Assembly (NCBI RefSeq): GCF_003628505.1 | Contig: NZ_RBZP01000017.1 | Span: forward strand, 1-64,000 | Reading direction: 5' to 3' | Origin: Oceanobacillus halophilus | GTDB lineage: Bacteria; Bacillota; Bacilli; Bacillales; Amphibacillaceae | Length of the DNA: 64,000 nt | Part shown: piece by piece, positions 1 to 7,314 of the stretch | Layout: each line of letters begins with the position of its first letter | Numbering within the stretch: position 1 is the first letter of the stretch | The notes under the pieces: model-generated | What the model saw: the letters and a program-made list of their open reading frames with translations, nothing else | Told to the model about the DNA's origin: nothing | Database searches by the model: none | Made by a program: the position numbers and the translations under genes

Positions 1-100
1 GAGTAAGATCCCTCAGAGACGATGAGGTTGATAGGTTCGAGGTGGAAGCGTGGTGACACGTGGAGCTGACGAATACTAATCGATCGAGGACTTAACTAAA
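1..100 (+). rRNA. 23S ribosomal RNA, 3' end (partial)
   Basis: The first hundred bases match the conserved 3' end of bacterial 23S rRNA, including the stretch reading GACGAATACTAATCG and the closing GAGGACTTAACT. The rest of the gene lies before the window. The exact 3' end is uncertain by a few bases. Confidence 0.9.
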
Positions 101-170
101 TTCTTCAAGATGTCTTAGATTTACTCTTATTTAGTTTTTAAGGTACAAGCAATAAAAATAAAATCATACC

Positions 171-242
171 GGCCTGTTGGTCAAGCGGTTAAGACACCGC
201 CCTTTCACGGCGGTAACACGGGTTCGAATCCCGTACGGGTCA
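171..242 (+). tRNA. tRNA-Glu (anticodon UUC)
   Basis: A 72-base cloverleaf. The acceptor stem pairs GGCCTGT with ACGGGTC, the D loop reads GGTCAAGCGG, the anticodon loop CTTTCAC carries TTC at about 203-205, and the T arm has GGTTCGAATCC. It matches the usual Bacillus tRNA-Glu nearly base for base. The genomic 3' end reads TCA rather than CCA, so CCA appears not to be encoded. It lies between 23S and 5S. Confidence 0.95.
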
Positions 243-290
243 TCAAAATATTAGTTTCTATAAATCAATTATGCTAAATAATATATTTTA

Positions 291-367
291 GGTCCGGTAG
301 TTCAGTTGGTTAGAATGCCTGCCTGTCACGCAGGAGGTCGCGGGTTCGAGTCCCGTCCGGACCGCCA
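291..367 (+). tRNA. tRNA-Asp (anticodon GUC)
   Basis: A 77-base tRNA with encoded CCA. The acceptor stem pairs GGTCCGG with CCGGACC, the anticodon loop CTGTCAC carries GTC, and the T loop is GGTTCGAGTCC. It is 48 bases after tRNA-Glu and 13 bases before 5S. Confidence 0.95.
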
Positions 368-380
368 TAGTAATAATTAT

Positions 381-498
381 TGTCTGGTAGTGATTGCGGA
401 GAGGATACACCTGTTCCCATGCCGAACACAGAAGTTAAGCTCTCCAGCGCCGATGGTAGTTGGGAATTTTCCCTGCGAGAGTAGGGCACCGCCAGGCA
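381..498 (+). rRNA. 5S ribosomal RNA
   Basis: About 117 bases with the Bacillus 5S signatures CCGAACACAGAAGTTAAGC and GCGCCGATGGTAGT. The ends TCTGG and CCAGGC pair to form helix I. It closes the rRNA operon and is followed within a few bases by a terminator hairpin. Confidence 0.93.
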
Positions 499-501
499 AT
501 T

Positions 502-543
502 AAAAAAGCAAGCTACGTTTAAAAACGTAGCTTGCTTTTTTAT
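502..543 (+). terminator. Rho-independent terminator of the rRNA operon
   Basis: A near-perfect hairpin pairs AAGCAAGCTACGT with ACGTAGCTTGCTT and is followed by a T run. It sits right after 5S. Confidence 0.92.
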
Positions 544-713
544 TGTAATGGTCGCGTCCAGCTCCATTTTCCAGCAACTAGTAGACTTCCCAAACCTCTG
601 TACGATGAGACAACACTGATAAAAGAACCTAGGAAGACCGACTAAAACAGGCTATACATCAACAGTAGGAATAAACATGGAGGTCCTGGTTAGCTCCTTA
701 AATCCTAAGAGAT

Positions 714-1814
714 TCAGTTTTTGGCAAGTGCAAAACCTAACTCATCTGCTACAGCTTTATTAAGAACTTTCCCTTTTGCAACGTTCACGCCTGCTTTTAG
801 TGAACGTTGATTTTGTAATGCTTTATTCAGTCCATTATTGGCTATTTGTAGTGCATATGGAATAGTAGAATTGGTTAAGGCTATTGTTGCGGTTCTTGGG
901 ACAGAGCCAGGAATATTTGCAACAGCATAGTGTACAATATCGTGTATTACGTGTGTTGGCTGATCATGAGTTGTAGGCTTATTAATTGTTTCAAAGTTTC
1001 CTCCTTGGTCAATTGCTACATCGACAATAACAGAACCGGAACTCATACTCTTGACCATATCTTCTGTGACAAGTTTTGGCGCTTTCCTCCCAGGGATTAA
1101 TACAGATCCAATTACTAAGTCTGACTCAACTACAGCTTGCTCGATATTATACGGGTTAGACATTAAGGTATTAATTTCACTCCCAAACAAATCATCTAAT
1201 TCACGCAAACGATTAGGATTAAGATCAATTATCGTGACATCTGCACCTAATCCAATAGCAATCTTTGCAGCATTAGTTCCAACTACACCACCACCTATGA
1301 TGGTTACTTTTCCACGTGGTACTCCAGGTACTCCAGAAAGCAGAATTCCTTTTCCACCTTTTGTTTTTTCAAGGTATTGTGCACCTAATTGGGCTGCCAT
1401 CCGTCCAGCAATTTCACTCATTGGTGTTAGAAGTGGTAGTTTCCCTTTTTCTTCGACCGTTTCATAGGCTAAAGCAGTGATACCAGAATCGATTAATTCT
1501 TTAGAAAGATCAGGTTCAGCCGCCAAATGCAGATAAGCAAATAAAATTAGATCCTCTCTAAAATACTTGTATTCTTCTTTCAATGGTTCTTTTACTTTTA
1601 ATATCATATTGGAGTGATTCCAAACTTTGCTTGGTTCTGCCTCAATAATTGCACCAGCACGAATAAACTCTTTATCTGTATATCCACTACCCAGTCCAGC
1701 ATTTTTTTCGATTATAACCTGATGGCCATTTTTCACAAACTGTGTGGTACCAGCAGGTGTGATAGCCACACGATTCTCATTATTTTTAATCTCCTTTGGT
1801 ACACCAATAATCAT
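714..1814 (-). CDS. ald: Alanine dehydrogenase
   Basis: NAD-dependent alanine dehydrogenase converts L-alanine to pyruvate and ammonia in the cytoplasm. The 366-residue protein opens with [17 protein letters not shown] and keeps the substrate Arg at 15, the YLHLAAEP histidine near 95, the Rossmann [10 protein letters not shown] near 175 and the VDVAIDQGG motif near 268. It is slightly shorter at the C-terminus than the 378-residue B. subtilis enzyme. AGGAGA stands before the ATG. It lies 59 bases downstream of a class III aminotransferase on the same strand, with a dispersed repeat in the gap. Ald would recycle the alanine made by a pyruvate-dependent aminotransferase. Function is near certain; the pathway role is inferred. 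Confidence 0.95.
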   Translation of the reverse strand: MIIGVPKEIKNNENRVAITPAGTTQFVKNGHQVIIEKNAGLGSGYTDKEFIRAGAIIEAEPSKVWNHSNMILKVKEPLKEEYKYFREDLILFAYLHLAAEPDLSKELIDSGITALAYETVEEKGKLPLLTPMSEIAGRMAAQLGAQYLEKTKGGKGILLSGVPGVPRGKVTIIGGGVVGTNAAKIAIGLGADVTIIDLNPNRLRELDDLFGSEINTLMSNPYNIEQAVVESDLVIGSVLIPGRKAPKLVTEDMVKSMSSGSVIVDVAIDQGGNFETINKPTTHDQPTHVIHDIVHYAVANIPGSVPRTATIALTNSTIPYALQIANNGLNKALQNQRSLKAGVNVAKGKVLNKAVADELGFALAKN

Positions 1815-1842
1815 TCAGAAATTCTCCTTTTCTACTAATACT

Positions 1843-1872
1843 TTCGACAAAATTCGGGAAGTGACAGGCACC
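1843..1872 (+). repeat. 30-bp dispersed repeat, copy A
   Basis: Begins TTCGACAAAATTCGGG and ends GTGACAGGCACC. It is in the gap between the aminotransferase stop and the ald start. Four further copies lie at 20.2-23.4 kb (see findings). Confidence 0.8.
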
Positions 1873-1873
1873 T

Positions 1874-3211
1874 TTAGATAGATTCTTTTAGTGTGGTTAC
1901 TAGGAAATGGAGTTCTTCTTTGGTGATTGATAGGGGTGGTGACATGGTTATTATGTTGTTGTATCCTGCGACTGTATCGCTTGTTTTTCCGATTATGACA
2001 CCTTTCTCTTTACAACGTGCTACTACTTTTGCGGCGCGGGATTCTTCAATTGGTTCTTTTGTCCTTTTGTCTTTTACTAATTCGATACCTGCAAGCAGTC
2101 CTTTTCCACCGCGGATGTCTCCTACATTAGGGTGGTCTTTCAATTCCTGAAGTTCTTCATAAAGCCATGTGCCAAGTTCTTCTGAATTTTTCACTAAATC
2201 TTCTTTTTCCATTATTTCTAGATTCTTAATAGCAACAGCACAAGCAGCAGGGCTTCCACCAAAAGTATTCACATGCCGGAAATGGTTGTAATCGTCATTC
2301 GAAGTAAACGCTTCATATATTTCTCGTTTTACTGCTGTTGCTGCAAGTGGCATGTAGGCACTCGTTAATCCTTTTGCCATCGTAATAATGTCTGGTTTTA
2401 CATCATAGTGCATGAATCCAAATGGTTTTCCGGTTCGCCCAAAACCGTTGATTACTTCATCAGAGATTAGCAACACACCGTGTTTATCACAAATTTCCCG
2501 AACGCGTTTCATGTAATTATCATGTGGGACTAAGATGCCTCCACCAGTTATTATGGGTTCCATGATTACACCTGCAACAGTGTCACTAATTTCCCAAGTA
2601 ATTGTTCTATCGATTTCATCTGCAGCCTGGATGCAGCATTCGCCATTCTCATTTGAAAAAGGGCTTCTATAACAATCTGGCGGGCTTACATGGACGAATC
2701 CAGGTGAAAGGGGTTCATATCTAAAAGCGCGCTGATTTTGTCCGCCTGCTGCAAGAGTTGCAAAGGAGCTACCGTGATAAGACCGGTATCGTGATAGAAA
2801 TTTATATTTATTAGGCTGGTTGGTTTGTTGGTAGTATTGACGTGCTATTTTAAAGGCAGTTTCATTTGCTTCTGATCCGCTATTGGAATAAAAGATAACA
2901 TATTCATCATCAAGCCATTCATTTAGTTTCTCACTTAAATGAATTCCAGGTAGATGACTTTGTGTAAGTGGGTAGTACGGCATTTCTTTCAGTTGTTTAG
3001 CTGCAGCGTCAGCTAATTCCTCTCTTCCATATCCAACATTTACACACCATAATCCTGCCTGACCATCCAAGTATTTATTGCCATCAATATCAGTAATCCA
3101 TACACCATCGGCACTCGTACTTATCATTGTACCTTCTGGATTATACTTTTTCATTGCATGCCATAAGTATTTCTCATCTTTTTCCAGTAGAGACTGTTTT
3201 TCTTTTTTCAA
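1874..3211 (-). CDS. Class III (omega-type) aminotransferase, candidate diaminobutyrate transaminase
   Basis: A 445-residue PLP-dependent class III aminotransferase. Visible landmarks are SNSGSEANETAFKIAR near 108-123, the YHG of the cofactor site, LLISDEVINGFGRTG near 250, the Schiff-base lysine in MAKGLTSAYMP near 280, and HVNTFGGSPAACA. It resembles taurine/beta-alanine:pyruvate aminotransferases. Beside ald, a pyruvate-coupled reaction is likely. With the ectoine-hydrolase gene diverging from it, it could be the DoeD step (2,4-diaminobutyrate to aspartate semialdehyde). Start is TTG, with GGGAG nine bases upstream. The promoter and candidate operator lie at 3321-3380. Family is certain; the substrate is inferred and taurine is an alternative. 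Confidence 0.85.
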   Translation of the reverse strand: MKKEKQSLLEKDEKYLWHAMKKYNPEGTMISTSADGVWITDIDGNKYLDGQAGLWCVNVGYGREELADAAAKQLKEMPYYPLTQSHLPGIHLSEKLNEWLDDEYVIFYSNSGSEANETAFKIARQYYQQTNQPNKYKFLSRYRSYHGSSFATLAAGGQNQRAFRYEPLSPGFVHVSPPDCYRSPFSNENGECCIQAADEIDRTITWEISDTVAGVIMEPIITGGGILVPHDNYMKRVREICDKHGVLLISDEVINGFGRTGKPFGFMHYDVKPDIITMAKGLTSAYMPLAATAVKREIYEAFTSNDDYNHFRHVNTFGGSPAACAVAIKNLEIMEKEDLVKNSEELGTWLYEELQELKDHPNVGDIRGGKGLLAGIELVKDKRTKEPIEESRAAKVVARCKEKGVIIGKTSDTVAGYNNIITMSPPLSITKEELHFLVTTLKESI

Positions 3212-3320
3212 TGAAAAAACTCCCTTCTATTTGATTGCCTGAGGACATTATTAACGTGTCTGGTTAGATGAAAATAGGATGATTGGTTTATTGGGGATTT
3301 ACATTATCATATGAAGTCGA

Positions 3321-3337
3321 ATGTCGTTTGTCGACAA
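3321..3337 (-). promoter_or_regulatory. Candidate GntR/FCD operator 1 (aminotransferase-ald promoter)
   Basis: On the minus strand it reads TTGTCGACAAACGACAT, one base from the best copy at 6531-6547. Its core is TGTCGA-N3-TCGACA with one mismatch. It lies just downstream of the -10 region of the leftward promoter, a position fit for repression. Confidence 0.6.
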
Positions 3338-3348
3338 CATTAATTAAC

Positions 3349-3380
3349 TATAATAAAACATAATTTTGTAAATAAGTCAA
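3349..3380 (-). promoter_or_regulatory. Putative sigma-A promoter of the aminotransferase-ald unit
   Basis: On the minus strand TTGACT (3375-3380) is followed after about 19-20 bases by TATTAT/ATTATA. The spacing is a little long. Operator 1 begins about 12 bases downstream. Confidence 0.4.
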
Positions 3381-3442
3381 CGATTAAAAATAAACAATAT
3401 ATTTAAAAAAATAAAAAATTATATTTAATATATATATTGACA

Positions 3443-3472
3443 TTGACAAAAACATGATTTACGCTTTATTTA
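3443..3472 (+). promoter_or_regulatory. Putative sigma-A promoter of the ectoine hydrolase gene
   Basis: Two overlapping TTGACA boxes (3437-3442 and 3443-3448) precede TATTTA/TTATTT at about 3466-3472 with 17-18 base spacing. The transcript would have a leader of more than 200 bases. Operator 2 abuts the -10. Confidence 0.45.
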
Positions 3473-3475
3473 AAA

Positions 3476-3492
3476 TTGACGACAATCGACTA
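3476..3492 (+). promoter_or_regulatory. Candidate GntR/FCD operator 2 (ectoine hydrolase promoter)
   Basis: Reads TTGACGACAATCGACTA and shares flanking AAAA with operator 3. It has two or three mismatches to the perfect inverted repeat upstream of gntR and sits in the same place relative to its -10 box. Confidence 0.5.
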
Positions 3493-3718
3493 AATTAGTA
3501 GGAAATATGTTAAAGAGAATACAACAGTTCCTTCTGTCTATATCACTTAACAATTTTATACTGTATTTACATCTGCTTGATAAAAAATCTTTCCTTTAAT
3601 CGAATAAATTTGGGTTGTCAAAGGGAATCTAAAAGAGCAATGCTTGCATACACTAGTGTAAGAAGTAATTCCTTATTTAGCTTTAATTCCTATTATTTTA
3701 GAAAACGGAGGGGTTTGT

Positions 3719-4906
3719 ATGGTGTTTTTTCCAATTTCTGAGTATCAAGAAAGATTAACAAAGACAAAACACCGTATGGCGGCTAGTGGAATTGACGTAT
3801 TATTAGTAACAGACCCTGCAAACATGAACTATCTTAGCGGCTATGATGCGTGGTCATTTTATGTGCATCAGTTGCTGGTTATTTTTATAGAAGAAGATCA
3901 GCCATATTGGATTGGGAGAGGGCAGGATGCAAGTGCAGCAATTCATACTTCCTGGTTAGATAAGGAACATATCTATCCTTATGCTGACGATTATGTGCAA
4001 TCTACTGAGAAACATCCTATGGAATTTGTTAGCGATTTCATTAAGTCGAAAAATCGAGATAAACATAGAATTGCAGCAGAGTTTGATGCTTATTATTTTA
4101 CCGCAATGAACTTTTTAAAATTACAAGAAGGTTTACCTAATGCAAAATTTAAAGATGGTACTAACCTAGTTAACTGGGTACGAATTATTAAATCTGAAAA
4201 TGAAATTGAATGTATTAAAATTGCCTCTCAAATATCAGAGATAGCAATGCAAGCTGCTTTTGATACAATTGAACCTGGTGTGAAGCAATCGGATGCTGTT
4301 GCTGCTATCTCTCACGCACAAATACGTGGTACTGATGATTACGGAGGAGACTACCCAGCAATAGTACCATTATTACCAACTGGTGAGAAAACCTCTGCAT
4401 GTCATTTAACATGGACAGATGAGACTTTTAAACCGGGAGATCCAGTAATTATTGAGATTGGTGGTTGTTATAAACGTTACCATTCACCTTTAGCAAGAAC
4501 CATTATTCTGGGAATGCCTGATGAAAGATCACAATATATTGCTGATGTTGTAGTAGAGGGTATTAATACAACACTTGATGTTATACAGCCTGGTATGACG
4601 TGTGGGGAAGTTGAATTGGTATGGAAAAAGGTAATTGAAAAACATGGTATTTTAAAAGATTCGCGACTAGGTTATTCTATGGGGCTAAATTATCCACCAG
4701 ATTGGGGAGAGCACACTGCTAGTTTGCGAGCAGGTGATAAAACAGTTCTAGAACCAAATATGACATTTCATATGATTCCGGGAATATGGCTGGATAATAT
4801 GGGAATTGAAATTAGCGAATCTTTTCGTGTTACGGAAACTGGTTGTGAAGTATTAGCTGATTTCCCACGTGAACTACTTGTTAAACCAAATATTCGCTTG
4901 GCTTAG
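3719..4906 (+). CDS. doeA: Ectoine hydrolase, M24 (creatinase-like) family, DoeA/EutD type
   Basis: A 395-residue pita-bread protein with an N-terminal creatinase domain (about 1-160) and a C-terminal M24 domain. The N-terminal stretch TDPANMNYLSGYDAWSFYVHQ, then GRGQDA near 67-72 and YVQSTEKHP near 92-100, are features I associate with DoeA/EutD, which opens the ectoine ring to N-acetyl-2,4-diaminobutyrate. The usual M24 metal-ligand aspartates are replaced: the region reads IIEIGG (244-249) and YHSPLART (254-261), with Glu at 246, consistent with the metal-independent EutD mechanism. Start is ATG with CGGAGGGG upstream. It is monocistronic, with its own terminator. Another M24-fold amidinohydrolase such as creatinase is less likely. 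Confidence 0.85.
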   Translation: MVFFPISEYQERLTKTKHRMAASGIDVLLVTDPANMNYLSGYDAWSFYVHQLLVIFIEEDQPYWIGRGQDASAAIHTSWLDKEHIYPYADDYVQSTEKHPMEFVSDFIKSKNRDKHRIAAEFDAYYFTAMNFLKLQEGLPNAKFKDGTNLVNWVRIIKSENEIECIKIASQISEIAMQAAFDTIEPGVKQSDAVAAISHAQIRGTDDYGGDYPAIVPLLPTGEKTSACHLTWTDETFKPGDPVIIEIGGCYKRYHSPLARTIILGMPDERSQYIADVVVEGINTTLDVIQPGMTCGEVELVWKKVIEKHGILKDSRLGYSMGLNYPPDWGEHTASLRAGDKTVLEPNMTFHMIPGIWLDNMGIEISESFRVTETGCEVLADFPRELLVKPNIRLA

Positions 4907-4962
4907 AATGTAGGAGGTTTTTTAGTCATCGTTACTCTAATAAATTCATATTTACCATCATA

Positions 4963-5003
4963 AAAAGGACCATCCCTCTAAATTGAAGGAGATTGGTCCT
5001 TTT
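4963..5003 (+). terminator. Terminator after the ectoine hydrolase gene
   Basis: A ten-base perfect stem AAAAGGACCA / TGGTCCTTTT, with further pairing TCCCTC / GAAGGAGA inside. The symmetrical A and T runs could allow use from both sides. Confidence 0.8.
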
Positions 5004-5091
5004 AATGACTTGTATCTTACTAGTATTCTAAGTTTTGATTAAAGAATTGAAAAACTATATTATTAGAATCAATACGTTGGGGGCAAAGGAT

Positions 5092-5274
5092 GTGGAATAT
5101 TTGTTTTATGTTACTGTCATAATTATTGTAGGTTTTTCCTTGCTTTATTATGGATATGATAAGAAAAAAAGCTATGAACTTAAACTGAAAGAAATCGAAT
5201 TAGAAAAGAGAAAACTTGATTTGGAATTGATTAATATTGAAAATGGAATAAATCAACCTAAAGAGAATGAATAG
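5092..5274 (+). CDS. Small single-pass membrane protein with charged helix, unknown function
   Basis: About 60 residues from a GTG at 5092, preceded by GGGGGCAAAGGAT; an upstream TTG at 5035 would give 79 residues. One membrane segment (YLFYVTVIIIVGFSLLYYGY) is followed by a Lys/Glu-rich amphipathic helix ending in a hydrophilic tail, with a cytoplasmic coiled coil likely. I recognise no family. The hydrophobic-then-heptad pattern argues for a real gene, but neither start is strong. Confidence 0.45.
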   Translation: MEYLFYVTVIIIVGFSLLYYGYDKKKSYELKLKEIELEKRKLDLELINIENGINQPKENE

Positions 5275-5375
5275 TATATTGCCATAGCTGTAATACAGCA
5301 CCAACTAACTGTGCGAGTTACTTCACAAACTATATAGAATATGAAGTAAAGTCATCATACTAGAGTTTGATAAGA

Positions 5376-5405
5376 AATGGCCTGGAACACTTGCTCCAGG
5401 CCATT
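5376..5405 (-). terminator. Terminator after the 2-hydroxyacid dehydrogenase gene
   Basis: Perfect 11-base stem AATGGCCTGGA / TCCAGGCCATT, just past the stop codon of the leftward gene. On that strand it is followed by TTTCTT. Confidence 0.75.
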
Positions 5406-5410
5406 GTGAT

Positions 5411-6388
5411 TTATATTTTCTTTGCTCTAACTTCGGGATTAATTAAATTTGGCGGTTTACGTCCACTTAATCCTGCTTCTAAATTTTCAGCAGCTAATTG
5501 AGACATTTTCAATTCCGTTTCATAGGATGATGATCCAATATGAGGCAATGTAACCGTATTTTTCAGTTTAAGAAGTTCATTATTGGAGTCAACTGGTTCT
5601 TGCTCAAATACATCGACTCCTGCTGCTAAAATATCGCCATTCTTTAAAGCGTCAATTAAGTCCTGTTCAACAATTGTTCCACCACGGGATGCATTGATGA
5701 AGATACCTGATTTTTTCATTAATTGAAATTCTCTTTTTCCAATCATACCTTCTGTTTCTTTTGTTAGTGGTGTAATCAGACAAACAAAATCTGATTCTTG
5801 TAGCAAGCTATCTAAATCCATATAGGTTGCTTGATATTCTTTCTCTACATTCGGTTTACGTGACCGGCTATGGTATATGATTTCCATATCAAATCCATGG
5901 TGAGCACGTTTGGCTATGGCATTTCCAATTCGTCCCATACCGATAATACCTAGTTTTTTATGATGAACATCCGTACCGTAGTGTTCTTCCGTAAGAGATT
6001 CTGTCCAGTGTCCATTTTTTACAAATTGATCAAGCTCAGGAATTCTTCTTGCAGTAGAAAGAATTAGTCCAAATGCCATGTCAGCAACTGTATCAGTCAA
6101 AATGCCTGGTGTGTTAGTTGCCATAATGTTACGTTTGGTTAATTCTGGAATATCTAAGTTATTGTAACCAACAGAAACGTTGCTCACAACTTTTAGCTTT
6201 GGAGCCTTTTCCAGTAATTCTTTATTGACATCTAGTGCCAATCCGATTATACCATCAGCCTCAGAGAGGAATTCAATAAATTCCTTATCTTGTTTCGTGT
6301 CAATATTTTTAAAAAAACGTACGTCATGTTTTTCCTTTAATGCGTCTAAAACAGGTTTTTCTACCCGTTCATAAGCAAGTATCTTCAT
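5411..6388 (-). CDS. D-2-hydroxyacid dehydrogenase (glyoxylate/hydroxypyruvate reductase type)
   Basis: A 325-residue NAD(P)-dependent D-isomer 2-hydroxyacid dehydrogenase, close in type to B. subtilis YvcT. Landmarks: VSVGYNNLD near 72-80, the Rossmann motif GIIGMGRIGNAIAKRA near 150, catalytic Arg in NASRGG near 235, Glu in DVFEQEP near 264, and His in LPHIGSSSYETE near 283. It would reduce glyoxylate, hydroxypyruvate or a related 2-oxoacid. It starts at ATG behind GGGGGT and diverges from the GntR regulator, whose operator lies between, so it may share the regulation. The exact substrate cannot be read from sequence. Confidence 0.85.
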   Translation of the reverse strand: MKILAYERVEKPVLDALKEKHDVRFFKNIDTKQDKEFIEFLSEADGIIGLALDVNKELLEKAPKLKVVSNVSVGYNNLDIPELTKRNIMATNTPGILTDTVADMAFGLILSTARRIPELDQFVKNGHWTESLTEEHYGTDVHHKKLGIIGMGRIGNAIAKRAHHGFDMEIIYHSRSRKPNVEKEYQATYMDLDSLLQESDFVCLITPLTKETEGMIGKREFQLMKKSGIFINASRGGTIVEQDLIDALKNGDILAAGVDVFEQEPVDSNNELLKLKNTVTLPHIGSSSYETELKMSQLAAENLEAGLSGRKPPNLINPEVRAKKI

Positions 6389-6491
6389 CTACGTTTCTAC
6401 CCCCAGTCATCGGATTACATAAATTCAAAATAACGGGAATAATGCTGGAAGTCAAGTTGAAAATCTAATTTTTATATAATTCTAATATTTA

Positions 6492-6520
6492 TTGACAATT
6501 AAACGCCTATCTTTTAGAAT
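6492..6520 (+). promoter_or_regulatory. Sigma-A promoter of the gntR operon
   Basis: TTGACA (6492-6497), 17 bases, TAGAAT (6515-6520). Only one base departs from the ideal. Confidence 0.75.
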
Positions 6521-6530
6521 GGAATTAAAA

Positions 6531-6547
6531 TTGTCGACAATCGACAT
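6531..6547 (+). promoter_or_regulatory. Candidate GntR/FCD operator 3 (best copy)
   Basis: TTGTCGACAATCGACAT contains the perfect inverted repeat TGTCGA-CAA-TCGACA, typical in form for FCD-type GntR regulators. It begins 10 bases after the -10 of the gntR promoter, which suggests autorepression. Confidence 0.65.
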
Positions 6548-6583
6548 AGGTGTTTAGGCTGAAAATAAGTGAAGGAGTTTAAC

Positions 6584-7249
6584 ATGATGAATGAAGACAG
6601 CATTATAGCTAAAAGACCATTAGGCGAATTAATCGCTGAACATCTAAAACAAGATATTTATAATCAAAAAGTAAAATTTGGAGAGAGGTTGATAGAGGCA
6701 GATTTAGCAGAAAATTTTGATGTAAGTAGAAGTACAATACGGGAAGCATTGAAAATATTAGAGCAGGAAGAATTGGTTACTAGTAAGGCGCGCAAAGGAA
6801 CATTTGTGTCTGAGTTTACAGAAAGAGATTTAGATGAAATGAACGAATTGCGATTAATGATAGAAGCGAAAGCATTTGTGAAGGCATTGAAAAATTTGGA
6901 AGAACCCCATTATCAAGATTTGCAGAGTATTATTGATGAAATGAAGGAAGAAGCGGAAAATGGAAATTGGAATGCATTATTTGATTTAGATATGCAGTTT
7001 CATCAGTATGTCGTCAATATGTGTGGAAATTCAAGAATCATAAAAATATATGAATCTATAAGTGTTCAGATTCGTGTGTACTTAGCACATCTTGATCAAT
7101 ATTATTCAAGCCCTGTTTCATTTTATCGGGAACATAAAGAATTAATGGAAGCGTTACTTCATAAAGATACAGTATCGGTAGAAAGAAAGATAAAAAATCA
7201 TATATCTTTTGTAGAAGAAAAATTGGTTCGAAAAACAGATTCCGAATAA
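6584..7249 (+). CDS. GntR-family transcriptional regulator, FCD (FadR) subgroup
   Basis: About 221 residues. An N-terminal winged helix (roughly 8-75) contains LAENFDVSRSTIREALKILE, and a C-terminal all-helical FCD ligand domain (about 85-215) has the metal/ligand pattern DLDMQFHQYVVN and HKELMEALLHKD. I take ATG 6584 because AAGGAG lies six bases before it; a GTG at 6569 overlaps that site. It heads the operon of aldehyde dehydrogenase to tartrate-type dehydrogenase and probably represses it, itself and the divergent genes through the three operators. The inducer may be an ectoine breakdown product. Known ectoine regulators are mainly EnuR (MocR type), so this regulator is unusual for such a locus. 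Confidence 0.85.
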   Translation: MMNEDSIIAKRPLGELIAEHLKQDIYNQKVKFGERLIEADLAENFDVSRSTIREALKILEQEELVTSKARKGTFVSEFTERDLDEMNELRLMIEAKAFVKALKNLEEPHYQDLQSIIDEMKEEAENGNWNALFDLDMQFHQYVVNMCGNSRIIKIYESISVQIRVYLAHLDQYYSSPVSFYREHKELMEALLHKDTVSVERKIKNHISFVEEKLVRKTDSE

Positions 7250-7314
7250 AGTTTTAGTTTTTAATACTTATGGTATAAAGAATACTAGAAAAAACTTAGA
7301 TAGGAGTGCTAACA

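Larger units (their letters stand above)
3212..3718. other. Divergent regulatory gap of about 500 bases
   Basis: A very AT-rich gap between the leftward aminotransferase and the rightward ectoine hydrolase. It holds two promoters and two candidate operator copies listed separately. The stretch from about 3495 to 3700 is leader DNA for the hydrolase; I see no further gene in it. Confidence 0.7.

Noticed and set aside
306-503. Open frames across tRNA-Asp and 5S on both strands
   Set aside because: They lie over certain RNA genes and have no ribosome site.
1874-3211. Taurine:pyruvate aminotransferase with Ald as a taurine pathway
   Set aside because: The pairing fits, but no sulfoacetaldehyde acetyltransferase (xsc) is in the region and the nearest divergent gene is an ectoine hydrolase type. 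Kept only as an alternative.
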